A DNA stretch of 64,000 nt, from the NCBI GenBank assembly GCA_960531495.1, contig OY482865.1:10122629-10186628 (forward strand), read 5' to 3'. Position numbers and translations under genes: made by a program. Within the stretch, counting starts at the first letter, position 1; each line of letters begins with the position of its first letter. Origin of the DNA: Zeus faber. Its lineage: Eukaryota > Chordata > Actinopteri > Zeiformes > Zeidae. Positions 39,032 through 53,300 of the stretch are shown here, in pieces. Below the pieces are notes generated by a model that did no database searches, was not told where the DNA came from, and was given only the letters and a program-made list of their open reading frames with translations.

Positions 39032-42000
39032 TGGGGGGGGGTGTGTGGGGGTGTGTGTGTGTGTGTGTAGGTGTGTGAATCAGTGTAAAAATGTAACACT
39101 GTGTTTATGTTCTCCCAGTGCCCCAGCCCCCCACCATAACGCTACAGTCCCCTAAAGATTACATCTTCGACCCCCGGGAGAACATAGTCATCCACTGTGA
39201 GGCCAAGGGGAAGCCTCGCCCCAGGTGAGAGAGAGAGAGACGTCACAACTTTCCATCCCTGTTCCCCGCACATGCTCTGTCTCTGTCGTTCCGTGATTGC
39301 AATGGTTGCGCGCGTCGACAACCAATCGACTTTAAAGCTGCGTTCAGTAATATATCTGCTAATGGCATTGAATGAGAGGACTCCCCGGGATGGTAAAGGA
39401 TCCCTGTCCATTGCGACCCTGCGCTAAGCCACCCCAGGTGTACAGTAGCTGAGCCTTCGGTTTGTTTGGATCGATCTTCATCTCCTCGAATTGCGTCGTT
39501 TTGCGGTTTTAAACGACGGGGGGTTAAAAACCCGCTGTTCCTAAAAGCATTCAATAGAGGTCCTTATCTTCGTCCCCATCTCTAAAATTACGGCGAGGAT
39601 TCAACACCGACTGGGGATGTCGCTAGAGCCGAGCCTGCGGGGCAGCTTAACCCAGTGCCGGAATTATTAGTCATCATGGCAACCATCGCTATGGCGACCG
39701 TTGCTTGAGAAACACTTGATCGCACACCTGGCAGAGTGTGTTAGTGACAGTTTGGGTTTGATAGCAGCCTGTTACTCGCAGGGGTGGAAAAACAGAGCGA
39801 AGAGCCAGACGATGCGCTGCTGTCGAATCCTACTGACTCTGACTCGCTGACTGAATCGCTGTCGCTGACTCTGAATGGACGGATGAATGGGAATGCTCCC
39901 GTTTCCGTGCACAGGCAAATAAAAATGTGACGCAACAGATGAAAGATAATAATGGCTGTCTGGTTTTCGTTTTCGACCCAAGCTTTTCGTGGACGAGAAA
40001 TGGGACGCACTTTGACGTGGATAAGGACTCCAAGGTCCTGATGAAGCCTGGGTCAGGGACGCTGGTCATCGACATCAGCGGGGAGAAGGCGGAGGCCTAC
40101 GAGGGAACGTACCAGTGCACGGCGCAAAACGACCACGGCACGGCCATGTCAAACAACATCGTCATCCGACAGTCCAGTAAGAGCAGTTATTTTAAGCTTT
40201 ATTCCTATATAATATAATGTAATATAATATTATATTATATTATATTATATTTGTATTTATTTATTTATTTATCTATCTATCTATCTATCTATTTATTTAG
40301 TTATTTATTTTGTTATTTATTTAGTTATATGATTTGTTTTATTTTTGTATTTTTTTACTTAACCATTGTATAATGTAGAAAAAAATGTTAAGGCTAATCA
40401 TTTGACTGCTTTTAATGCCAATGGTATGAAGATTCCAATAAGATACCTATCTTTCACAAATATCTTGTGTGAAGCTGTATTACACTTACCTTGCCACCAC
40501 AACACTTTAAACCTGTGCAGCGCTCAGTGATCATCAAAGCATCTTTTTTTTTTTTTTTTATAAATAAATTAACACATTTTGTCTATATTTAGTTGATGTG
40601 GACGTGCTATGGTTTTTTTGTGTGATGTATTTTTATTTTTTTTTTGTGTGTCTGTGATGCTCAGGGTCCCCCTTGTGGTCCAAAGAGAGGAACGAGGCGA
40701 TAATTGTGCAGGTGGGGGTCTCCCTGGTGCTGCAGTGCCGGCCCCCCGCCGGGCTGCCCCCGCCTGTCATATTCTGGATGGATAACAGTGAGTTTAAAAT
40801 TGTTCTTTCGTCAATTTCTGAAAGGATTGTTTTTGGAAACTTCATATCCTTCATGTCCTTTATTGTTAATGTACTCAAATTGTCTTGCTGACCTTCATGT
40901 GGTATCAAGAACTCTCATTTTGATAGGCATGAGGACCCGACCCCATGTGGTAGGTTTTTGTCTCTGGGACCCCAATGGGAGGGACCCCTGGGAGGGTCCC
41001 CGGACCCCCGAGCCACAAAACGTGTCAATGAGGTCCAATGGCATTCGTCGTCTGCGTCTTTCTCCGTCCCTCTCATTCTCTTCCCCCTCCCCCCATCTCC
41101 GTCCTCCAGTCTTCCAGAAGCTGCCGCTAAACAACCGGGTGTCCCAGGCGCTGAACGGAGACCTGTACTTCTCCAATGTCCTGCCGGAGGACACCAGGAG
41201 CGACTACATCTGCTACGCCCGCTTCCCCCACACCCAGACCATTCAGCAGAAGCAGCCCATCTCAGTCACCGTGCTGGAGAGTAAGTCTACGGTCCCCTCC
41301 TCGCGGCGGTCTCCAGTGGCCCTTACGAGCCTTTCGAGCCTGAGATTTAAAGTGGCAATCCGCCAGATCCGTCCGTGTTGGCGGGAGTACACTAAAACTC
41401 CCAGATTTCCATTCAAACCTGCAACAATTTTTTCCGTTCCAACGTCGTGGTTCATCCGCCTCTTTGACTGATTTGTGCCCAATCAATGCATTCCTGCCGG
41501 GAAAGGCGGACCCCGCCACAAACCATAGAAACGGCGTATAGAGGAGGACATGCGTGGCACAAATACATTGAATGACTGTTCTTTAAAAAGTGCCAGCCAA
41601 ATAAAGTTTCACATATGAAAAAAATAATCTTACGGATTACCACTTTAAACTTGAGCTCGCTTAAGCCTCCAGTTGATGGGTCCTCTACCTTTACCATGTC
41701 ATTTTTTTTATTTTGCCAGAAATAATCATGAAATACAATGAAAAATGATAACGATTACTGTTCACTAATAGTTAAAAAATAATTATGATGTGCAAAATTA
41801 TTTGTTGCATTTCAAATAAACACAAACTACGGTAAATTCTTCATTTTGGAACATGACACTTTGCTCGAACTTACTTATCAATTGAAACTGAAATTCTAAC
41901 TCTCTCCTTTGATTGTATATTATCGGAAAAACGATTTTTTTCCAAATGTTGTTCCCTGTTGAGGAAGTGATAGTCCTACAGTATTTCCCTTCTCTGCTTC

Positions 42001-43763
42001 TTTTTTTTATTTTTATTTTTTCTTACCCTTTTTAGAATATTCCTCACTTTCTTCAGTTTCGGTTCCGGTAACATTCACTTTACAATGTCTTAGTTCGGAG
42101 TAATTGCAGTGCCCAGAGAAATTCACATTTTGATCTATTCATCTTAACAAACAATGTATTTAAAATGTAATAGGTAGTGTTATAACCATTGTAAAGTAAA
42201 AAGAAAAATGTTACCTGTTTCTTCCGTCCTAGTGTTGCATGCTTATATGTCTCTGTTGCGTTTCAGTGGATGCGTTGAATGACACTGTGGCTGCTTTGTA
42301 CAATGTCACTGGTTTCTATAGTGGTGAGTTCTGCTGGTTTATCCCCACTCCCACCCCCTCCAGTCTGGACCCAACCCCACTCCCCGGCTTGACCTTACCT
42401 GAACTACACCCTCCTTCCCGTCAATTATTGGTGTGAAATGGCTGTGACAGTATTTTCAGACGGTTCTGTGAAGAGTTGTCATGGCAACAGACTTATCGCT
42501 GCTTTACCCCACTCTGTTTTATCAATGGATTTTCTTTCGGCGTTATCTGTGACCGATTTGTGAGGCTGCTGTCAAAGCAGTCCAGCTATTATTATTATTA
42601 TTACTATTATTATTATTATTATTATTATTATCAATAATAATAATTTATGATTATGGTTATGATGATGATGATGATGATTATTATTATCCTCATTTTCCAC
42701 TCCTTGTGTCCTTTTTTTCTTACAAATTCCTAATGCATATCCCGTTGTTTCTATCCCTTCAAGTGAGCACTATTAACTATTCATGAGGATTCCTGCCTGT
42801 CCCTTACATGCACGTGAACAATAACTTAGGAAAATTGTATTAATTTGTGGGACTTTTCTTACTTGGTACTTTACTTATCTTTACTTGTGTATACAAAATG
42901 CACTGAAATAATAATTGGATAGACTTACAGAAAATTGCTTTCTATTGATAAATCTATATCTTTTAGGTTTTCTCATGGTAAAACTGAGGAATTAGGGTAC
43001 TGTATACATTTCAAGTTACGAAAACACTGACAGTCGGTCTGGATCGCTATTTTGCTCAAAAGTTGAGGATGGAGCTAAGTACTACATTGGTCCCTTGGAT
43101 TCAGGTTCCAAGCCCAAACTTCCCTCCGTCCAAACAAACAGTGTTGAGAAGCGGTGTTTTGTTCTGGTTGTGATTTGGGTTTTGTGTCTCTGTGCTCAGA
43201 CAGCCCGGCGGGGGAGCGGCGGCCTGGTTTCATGGCCCCTCTGGGCTCCAGCAGCACCCAGATGGTCCTGAGAGGGGACGTCCTAGAACTGGAGTGCATC
43301 GCGGAGGGCCTGTAAGCGGAATTTAAATATTGCCATTGAATAAAATGATCACTTGCACATGTAATTGTATATAAAAACATGAAAAATGTCAACATTCTAC
43401 TCACTCACTCACTCACTCACTCACTCACTCACTCACACACACTCAATAAAAGGTCTGTGAAAATATCCAACTTCAATGTTTAATTTAGTGAAGATTTAGT
43501 GAATCTGTCAAATATAACGCTGATTTAACAGTGTCAATATCCACGGTATAGGACAACCACAAATATATTACTAGCTTTGATACATATACAGTATATAACA
43601 TATACATAATATATTTTTGCCATTGCAATTATTTGAAATTCAAGTTATTGCGCAATTTCTTATAGAATTTTTAGAAAAAATGTATTTGATCAGGTTGAAA
43701 TTTAGTTAATGGAATGAATGTAAAAGATGGTAGTAAACTAAGGGTTTTTTATTATTATTATTA

Positions 43764-43799
<36 letters not shown>

Positions 43800-44126
43800 A
43801 AAATAACATAGATTTCCACTTTTCCACAAATTGAATCATAACTGTGCATGGGATACTGATATTTTTGATACGGATATTGTTCTGTTCACCTGTGCCAGGC
43901 CCACTCCGGAGATGACGTGGAGCAAGGAGGGCGGGGAGCTCCCCGGCGGCAGGGTCTCCTTCCACAGCTTCCAGAAGACCCTGAGGATCGTCAACGTGGT
44001 GGAGTCGGACGCCGGAGACTACCGCTGCACGGCCTCGAACAGCCTCGGCAGCGGGCACCACATCATCAGGGTCACCGTCAAGGGTCAGTGAGCGGAGTTC
44101 TGCTTTTCTATCTAGCTCTCCGTCTC

Positions 44127-44166
<40 letters not shown>

Positions 44167-47100
44167 GCCATCTGTCCATCTATCCATCTATCCATCTTAT
44201 CTTTGGTATATTTCCATTTAGTTTGAATTTGTCTTTTGTTTGTTTCTGGTTTTTTTTGTTCTGCATTTCTATGGTCTTTTTTGATGCACTCTATAACCTT
44301 TTTATTAAGCCTGCATTAGCCTTTGTTTTTATGGCTACCCTAAGGATATGATTTATTTAATCAATATATTAATATTTTACAATTCTACACCAGAGCCGGT
44401 TAACATTCCGGCTCGGTTTTCCAAGAATGCCCCCCAAAAAAAAAAAAAAAAAAAAAAGTGTTATCAGAACTTGTCATTATAAAAGCGTAAGAACACGATC
44501 AAAACACTGCGTTTGTTCTCTCATTTCCCCGTCCATGGTTCTTCATCCTCAATTTTTGTCGCCAGCCGCTCCGTTCTGGGTCAGCGCGCCCAGGAACCTG
44601 ATTCTGGCCCCCAATGAGACGGGCATCCTCACCTGCCGGGTCAGCGGAGAGCCCAAGCCCAGGATCAGCTGGTCCGTGAACGGAGTCCCGATAGACAGTG
44701 AGTGGGATGAGAAGGCTTTTTGGGGGCCACTTCCGATGACCTCAAAGGCGGAACTTTAGGTTGAGGTTTTGGGGGTGTTTGGTTTTAAGGAGCAGTTATT
44801 TTTTCACTATTATGTGATTATTTGGGGGGTGGCGGTTGTATAGTATATTGTGCAATGCTTCAGTTGAATCTACACGGTAGTATGTGTGTATTCTAGATTG
44901 TAATTCTGCCCTTTCCGTCTAGGGATGAACATAGAATATCTTAATACACCTAATACAATCGAATATAATCTAATCGAATATACTCTAATATAAATCCAAT
45001 CCTAATTCCTGACAGACGCCCCCCAGGACCTCCGCAGGAAGGTCGAGGACGACACTGTGATCCTCAGCAACGTGCAGACTGGTTCCAGTGCCGTCTACCA
45101 GTGCAATGCATCCAACGAGTTTGGCTACCTGCTGGCCAACGCCTTTGTCAGCGTGCTCGGTGGGTTAAAAACCTTTTTTTTTTTTTTTAAGATATAAATT
45201 TATAATAATTGATATCAATTTTTTTTTTACAGGATACACTGTTTTTAGGAATTGTATTTTTTTAATCTATCTGGTGTTACAAGCCAATCTCATAACCAGG
45301 ATGCACTGACAGAATATAGTGACAGCCTCCGGTGCTCCTCTTCACAGCGGAGCCCCCGAGGGTCCTGACTCCCCCCAACAACCTGTACCAGGTCATCACC
45401 AACAACCCCGCCCTACTGGAATGCGCCTCCTTTGGGTCTCCGATACCCATCATCACCTGGTGAGACAGAGACAGAGGGATTGTCCGTGAAAAGATGATCC
45501 TAGCTTTAAACTCAAAACTCATAATGCAAAAGTCAGTGATAAGGGAATAAAAAGGTGGCCCCTCCTTATTTTTAACATTTTAGAATTAAAGCCTAAGAGG
45601 GAGACCCCGAGAAGAAAATGTGTGAGGATCAGCGTGGGAATCTATGAACAACTCACTATTATGTATTTAAATTTTAAAAAGTTGAATCAAATCACAGTGA
45701 ACATAATGATGAAAATCTATCTTAGATAACATTAAGAAACAACAAATTTCAGTGGAAACACGTCCAGATTGTGTGCGGCTCCTCAACACGTTCAAGGCAA
45801 TGCCGTGCATTGGCAACCATTTCGGCATGACCTGATTGCCTCACCCCGAAAACACATGCGCACGGACTCCCCCCACAGTAAATCCAGCTAACCCCTCGAT
45901 GTCCCCTTCCAGGTTCAAGGACAGCCAGACCAGCATCCATAACGGAGACCCTTACGTCATCCACGACAACGGCACGCTGGAGATCAACGTGGCCCAGCTG
46001 CTCAACAGCGGGAAGTACACCTGCATAGCCACCAACAACCTGGGGATCAAGGAGAACCACGTCTTCCTGGAGGTCAAAGGTCAGAGACGGACCGATCCCG
46101 AATCCAACGGGGTTCACCGAATAGCCTGTCCGCCCGTTTTTTTCATTACATTTTTTTTTCAAAGATGCGTCCGCGTGTCTTGTTGTTTTGGGGCGGTTTC
46201 CAAGGCCGCCGCGCCAAGGCTGCCGTCAAAACACAGCCGATTCGACGAAGAGGTTCCCATTGGTTGCATGATGGCAGTGATTCTCACATGGTGTCTATTT
46301 TGATTCAGAGCCCACCCGCATCCTGAAGCAGCCCGAGTACAAGGAGGTGCAGAGGAACAGGAACGCCGTGTTCGAGTGTAAAGTCAAACACGACCCGTCG
46401 CTCATCCCCACCATGACGTGGCTCAAAGACAGCGGGGAGCTGCCCGACGACGAGAGGTGGGCGAGGACCGACCCCGTCGCTCGACGGCGACAGCCGTCAG
46501 GCTCGAGTTCATTCTTTTCAAAGTGATAAAAGTAAAAAAAAAAAATAAAAGCATCCGTCCATAAAATCAGGAACTCTAAATTAAGGCGGAGGTGGAGGTT
46601 TCTAATGCCCTATAGGCGGTGCACTGAACATCAGTGAAATCAACACGTCCATTAAAATGAATGATGTTCACGATGATGTCTGGTGATGAGCAGGAATGTG
46701 CGCGGTTCAGGGATGTTTTGAATGTGACCGGCGGCGTTGTCCCCCGACTCCACCCCTCCCTCCCGCCAGGTTCGTGGTGGACACGGACAGCCTGACCATC
46801 AAAGACGTGCGAGAGGGCGACGAGGGCACCTACACCTGCATCATGAACACCACCCTGGACCAGGACTCCGCCAGCGCCATGCTCACCGTCGTGGGTATGT
46901 CCCGTCCATCCTTCCTTTTTTTTTTTTTTTTGATACGTCAAAGTGGTTTATTGGTTTGTAAACATTATATACATATAAAGTCGAAAGAGTTAGATGTGAT
47001 GTCAAAATAATAAACAACTTTATTGCAGTTGACTTGAAGGAGTTGCTGTCTCTCCCTCTTTTCAGGAGTTTTTTGGAATGCACCACCCTCCGCAAAATCA

Positions 47101-50100
47101 ATCCATTTGGTACCAAAGTCAAATCAGACTGTTAATGATTTATTGGCTTGTCATTGGCTTGTGTTTTATTTTACAGTTTATGGGCTCTGTCGACTCAAAT
47201 CGGGACCGTTTGGGGTATCGATACCAGTGTTTTTCAACCTCTGGTTTGCGGCCCACGGGTGGGTCGCAAGAACTTTTCAGTGGGTCGCCAAATCAAATTT
47301 GCAATTTTAAAACTTTTAAAATTACAGTTTTAATTATAGTTTCCAGCCACCGTCATGCATAAAAGGTAAATCAAAAATTGGTTCACGATGGTCTGTCATT
47401 TTTAAAAAGGTTATTAAAACACTGATTTCGACGATCGGGGGTTCTCTTCTCGCCCGACTACAGAGCCTTTCAAGACCTGTTTATTCTGTCTTCGGATCTA
47501 CATTCTAACTGCGTTAACCTTTCTACCTCGACTCACTTTCTTCAAAAGGTTTCTGTCACTAACCTCTCACTGCTTCTGTACTTTACCGCTGCTTCTTGCC
47601 GTCTCAGAGGCCACGCCTACTCCAACTGTTGTCTACGGTAAATACAAACACGTCATATCGGCGGAGCTTCGCTGCCGCAGTCTTCACCAGACCACCAGCT
47701 CTGTTTGTAGACCGTCTGACTTCCATCCCATCTCTTTATTTTGCAAATTGTGTGTTTGGGATCATATATTTTCCATGCGCATGGATTACGTTCCCATATT
47801 TTTATTTTTTATCATGGTGTTATGGTCTTTATTTTCATTGCGGGTTCGTGGTTAGGGTTTGGTAAACTCATGTAGTTTGTCGTAATCCACCCAACACAGA
47901 TTGTTTTATGGATTTCCACTTTAAATTACAAAATTGTTAACTGCCTCTTCTTAATTTCACAAGCTATTCCATTAGATGCATCAGGGATTGAATTGCACAT
48001 AAAACTACCTATAAAACGATTTTAATCAAAACATAATATAATATATGACATGATATAATATATGACATAATCAAACATAATTCAGTCATGCCAACGTACA
48101 ATATGTTTTTTTATGTAAACATGTGTGACTAGGATTATAACAAGAGAAACGTATCAAATCAGTATACACCCATCAGCCACAACATTAAAACCATCACTAA
48201 TAACCACTACTATGGTGTAGCTCCCCCTCGTGCGAACACAGCTCTGACCCGTGGAGGCATGGACTCCACAAGACCTCTGAAGGCGTCCTGTGGTATCTGG
48301 CACCAAGACGTGAGCAGCAGATCCTTTAAGTCCTGGAAGTTGTGAGGTGGGGCCCCCACGGATCGGGCTTGTAGTTGCAGCACATCCCACAGATGCTCCA
48401 TCGGATCGGACCCTAACTCCGCCCATCCACATGACGTAGAAGAAAACAGGCCACCTTTTTCCATTGCTCCATGGTACAGTTCTGATGCTCATGTGTGGAT
48501 TATAGGTGCTTTCAGTGGTGAACAGGGGTCAGCATGGACACTCTGACCGGTCTGCAGCTACACAGTCCCATACACAGCAAGCTGTGATGCACTGTGTGTT
48601 CTTGACACCTTCCTATCATAGCAGCATTAACTTTTTCACCAGGTTGTGCTGCAGTAGCTCTTCTGTGGGATCGAACCAGACGGCGGACTAGACTTCACTC
48701 CCAACGCGCATCAATGAGCCCATGGGCGCCCACGACCCTGTCACCGGTTCACCGGTTGTCCTTCCTTGGACCACTCTTGGTAGGTAGTAACCACTGCATA
48801 CCGGGAACACCCCACAAGACCTGTGGTTTTGGAGATGCTCTGACCCAGTCGTCTAGCATCACAGTTTGGTCCTTGTCAAAGTGGCTCAGATCCTTACGCT
48901 TGACCATTTTTCCTGCTTCCAACACATCAACTTCAAGAACTGACTGTTCACTTGCTGCCTGATGTATCCCACCTCTTGACAGGTGCCATTTGAACAAGTT
49001 GATGGTCAGTGGTTTTAATGTTGTGGCTGATCGGTCGGTACACATCTATGCTGTACAGCTGCCTGTGGTTGTAGATTTTAAACTTGCCTGTGTCTCCATA
49101 TCCATACGGTCAAGACTTTTTATCCACTGAATGTAGTCAGATAGTCCCAAGATTAGCAAAATACCAGTATTTGGTATTGGTCGTGGTAAAATAAACGTAT
49201 TCTCTTGCATGGGTCACCAGAACACACTTCAGTAAGTACACTTGTGTGGATCTGAGCCTCTGGTTTGTCGCTGCAGAGCAACCGGACCCCCCAACAGACC
49301 TGGAGCTGACGGACCAGACCGAGAGGAGCGTCCAGCTCACGTGGATCCCCGGAGACGAACACAACAGCCCTACGGAGAGTATGTACCGTAGAGTATTATG
49401 GTCTGGATAAAGGGCACGGTGATCTATCAGCAAGAGAAAGGGACATTTGACTACCACGTTGTTTGGTGAACAATAAAATTAAAACCGTACTTTTAGTAAT
49501 TCTTGGTGAATACTGCTGAGCACCCCGCTCAAAATGTTTTTGCAAATTGAGTTTTAATCTGTTTATCAGTGAGCAAGCACATTGGACATTTTCCATGATT
49601 GGCCGTTTTCTAGATGAGTTTTAGATTTTTTTCAGTATTGTCACTTTTTTCGGGTTCAAATGATATGGTGAGCAACCCACACACTATTTCCTGCGTCAAC
49701 TAACACAGGAGAAACACATATTTTGTCAAAGTTACTTAATTTCGCTGTATTTGGTATTTGTTAATTCCAGTTGAAAAGGCAGAAGTTCCGTTTTGACAAA
49801 CCTTTGATTTTGCACATACCCTAACTTTAAACCATGTCTTTCAAATTTCCCAAAACACAGAAACTAAGATATTAAATATTTAATCTGAAAATGTGAGCTA
49901 GCGTCAGGGAAAGGTCAGGAGGGGTCAAAACTGTTTCTAAAACTCAATTGCTCCTTAAACATTTTTGACACTATGACAGTGATGTTGTCCATAAAAATAA
50001 ACTTCCATTCACTTCAGTCAACTAGACCGTCGAGTCTCCTCCCTCCCGCTCCCCCAGAGTTCCTGATCCAGTACGAGGACCTGCTCCACCAGCCTGGCGT

Positions 50101-50349
50101 CTGGGTCAACATGACGGAGATTGCGGGAACCAGCACCACGGCGCAGCTGGACCTCTCCCCCTACGTCTACTACTCCTTCCGGGTCCTGGCCGCCAACCAC
50201 GTGGGCTTCAGCCAGCCCAGCCAGCGCTCGCCTCAGTACAGGACCAACCCCTCAGGTGAGAGTCATAGTGCTATTCAACAAGTGTAACAGAACAACAATT
50301 TAAAAAAATAAAAGAATGAATCCATAAATCTAAATAATTAGTATTATAC

Positions 50350-50398
<49 letters not shown>

Positions 50399-53300
50399 TA
50401 GATATAGATATAGATATATATGTAGAGATATATATATATATATATATGTAGATATATATGTATATATATGTAGAGATATATATATATATATATATGTAGA
50501 GATATATATATATATATATGTAGATATATGTGTATATATATATATATATAGATATCATATATTGTGATACGAAGAAAACCAAGTATTGAATTAAAAAAAC
50601 AATAAAATAATCAATTGATTAGAATTGAAGGTTGGGAAAAAGGAAAAAACTTTAACGATAAACGTAAGCATTTAAAAAAAAAACGAATTAAAACGTCCAA
50701 TACTATTATGTTGGTGACTACACTATTTAGAGATAGTTTTGGAATGTGATCCTCATCATGGAAAGGTGTGGATGAAGAGTCGGTATTATTTGGAGTAAGG
50801 CCGTGAGTGAGACGTAAACCTCCCACAATAATGATGTAATTTCCCATTGATTATTTTTAATTAAATATGTTTTCCTGACGGTAATTAGACGGACAGACAG
50901 ACTGATTGATTCCTTTTACACTGCTGTTAAAAGTGAAGAATTATATCATGATCTAATGCCAGGACGGGGCTTGATGAGATATTGATTTTCCTTCCCAGCC
51001 CCTGATGATAACCCATCCCACGTCCAAGCGGCTGGAACGGAGCCGAGCAACTTGATCATCTCCTGGACGGTAAGCTCACCGCGCCGCGCGCACGCGTCAC
51101 CATCTGGGCTGTTTGATACGCGTTCGGAACCCTACGCTTTTGCACCCTGCGCCCGGGCGAAAAGTATTCAACCCACAGCTGTCAAGTCAAAACGTTGTCG
51201 TCATGAAACGGTTAAAAAGTTTGACTTCCTGTCCAGCCGCTCACAGGCCTCCAGTCCAACGGTCCCGGTCTGCAGTACAAGGTCCTGTGGAGGCAGCAGG
51301 ACGAGGAGGAGGACCAGGAGTGGTCCTCGGATACCGTGGCCAACGCCTCCCGCTTTGTCGTGTCGGGAACGCCCACCTATGTGCTCTACGAGGTCAAAGT
51401 TCAAGCTCTGAACGATTACGGCAGCGGTCCCGAGCCCGGGGCGGTGACGGGGTATTCGGGAGAGGACCGTGAGTTAATGACCGTGATGCCGAGTGACGAG
51501 TTAACACAAACCACGTCGTTCTCCACGTATCTGTCTGCCCCCCGCGCAAAATATTTGGATCCGTTTTTCCCCTCGCAGTGCCCTTGGTCGCCCCGGAGAG
51601 CCTGCAGGTCATGGTCCATAACAGCACCTTGGCCGAGGTGCACTGGGAGCCCGTGTCCTCCGCCACAGTCAGGGGGAAAATGCAGGGGTACAAGGTTCGT
51701 AGGTGCTTTCTTGTTGGAGAAATTCTCCTGCGTGGTCGGATGAGGTTAATCTGCCCGCTACAAGGAAACAAAACTGAGAGTATTAAAGATATTTATTCTG
51801 CAGAATAAAGAGAAAGGTACGGTCATGCTTCAAAGCAACGTTCTGATCGGTCTACCCAAACTACTGACCAAGAGAGTTTTATACCAAAGAGAGGTTGTGT
51901 GCCATGGGTCAGGTGTCATGTACAACACTGCCCCTCAATTGTCTCCCGGGTGTTGCCCTACAATCCTACAATCCTACTATGCCAAAAAACAAACACACAA
52001 TGCTCTTTCAAGCCCCCCTGGGGTTATTCCTTATCTCCATACAAGGTTGAATGAGGATGGAAATGTGATCAGGTTCTTCGATATTACAATCGACATTGTT
52101 GAGAAAGAACACTCTCTTTACATAAACTCCGGGAGGCTCCTTGAAAAACCCAGAGGCAATGTTTTAAAACCCACATAACATACAAAAGGCTATTGTCCTT
52201 TTTGTAAAACATCATTCAAATAGTTGATCATATGCATTTTTCCCTCACAATCGACTGCACAGCAGCGTTTTTTCAACCCCTGTGCCGTGGGCACGCAAGT
52301 GTGTGCCATGAGAGCTTGCCAGGTGCGACGTGGCATATTCTCAAATTACACAAAAATTAAAAGAAAAATTAAAGAAATACTGGGAATGAGCTGTTGTGTT
52401 GCAAGATCAAAATTGCAAGGCCGTATTAATTCATCAGTTCCAGTCAGAATATCAGCACTGTGTTCGTGTTTTTAGTAGACCATAAAAGTCAGCGCTATAT
52501 AAGTATTATAATACTGTGGTTATAATAGGGTAGTGCTGTGCCGTGGCAGAAAAACAGTTTTGAGAGCACAGGTTTTTAGTGTAGCGCAGTATTGTATTGC
52601 AGCTTGTGCAGGTGTATGTTATTGCAGGACCGGTCTTACAGGATGTGTTGATTTGTTGGCCTAGCGATACGCACACTGGTGCATTCTGTCGACATGATGT
52701 AGACATGTTACCCGCATCACTTCTTCCATTGTTTAAAAGGGTGTCGGGGAATCACTGCCGCTGCCGAGGGATCAAAGGTATGAGGTCACGGTTCCCCATG
52801 AGATACCACCACCTGGTGGATGCCGATAGTATTACACAGGGAGGAACCACTTCTCTCAAAGTTGGGACAGGATCTACAAATAGGAGAAGGATTTTGACAG
52901 TTTTTATGACTCTATTAACCCAGTCCATCGTAACCCCGCCCCCAACCCCCCTCCAGGTTTACTACCAGCGCGAGCGAGGCCTGGACGAGACGGAGGCGGA
53001 GGTGGTGCAGCAGGAGCAGGCGGGACAGTCTCTGACGTTTAGCGGTAACCGCAGCGAGGGACGCCTGCCCGGCCTCCAGCCCTACAGCGTCTACACCCTC
53101 TTCATCAGGGTCCTCAACAGCAAGGGCGAGGGGCCCCCCAGCCCCAGCAAGACATTTAAGACCCCTGAGGGAGGTGCGTACATGAGGGAGGCCCCCCGGA
53201 TGGAGCTTTGGAGAGTCCGGGTACCGCGTCTAGGACACGCGTGTCAAACTCATCCGGCCCGCAGGCTGGATTTGGCCCGCCACGTCATTTTCTGTGGCAC

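Noticed and set aside
40704-41471. 255-codon plus-strand ORF across nrcam exons 4 and 5
   Set aside because: Runs through an intron in a frame other than the exon 4 frame; only the exon pieces are real.
48154-48492. Stand-alone transposase gene
   Set aside because: Only C-terminal and N-terminal fragments remain; the catalytic centre is deleted, so it is listed as a mobile-element remnant.
51394-51771. Minus-strand ORF over nrcam exons 19 and 20
   Set aside because: Shadow of the true plus-strand exons.
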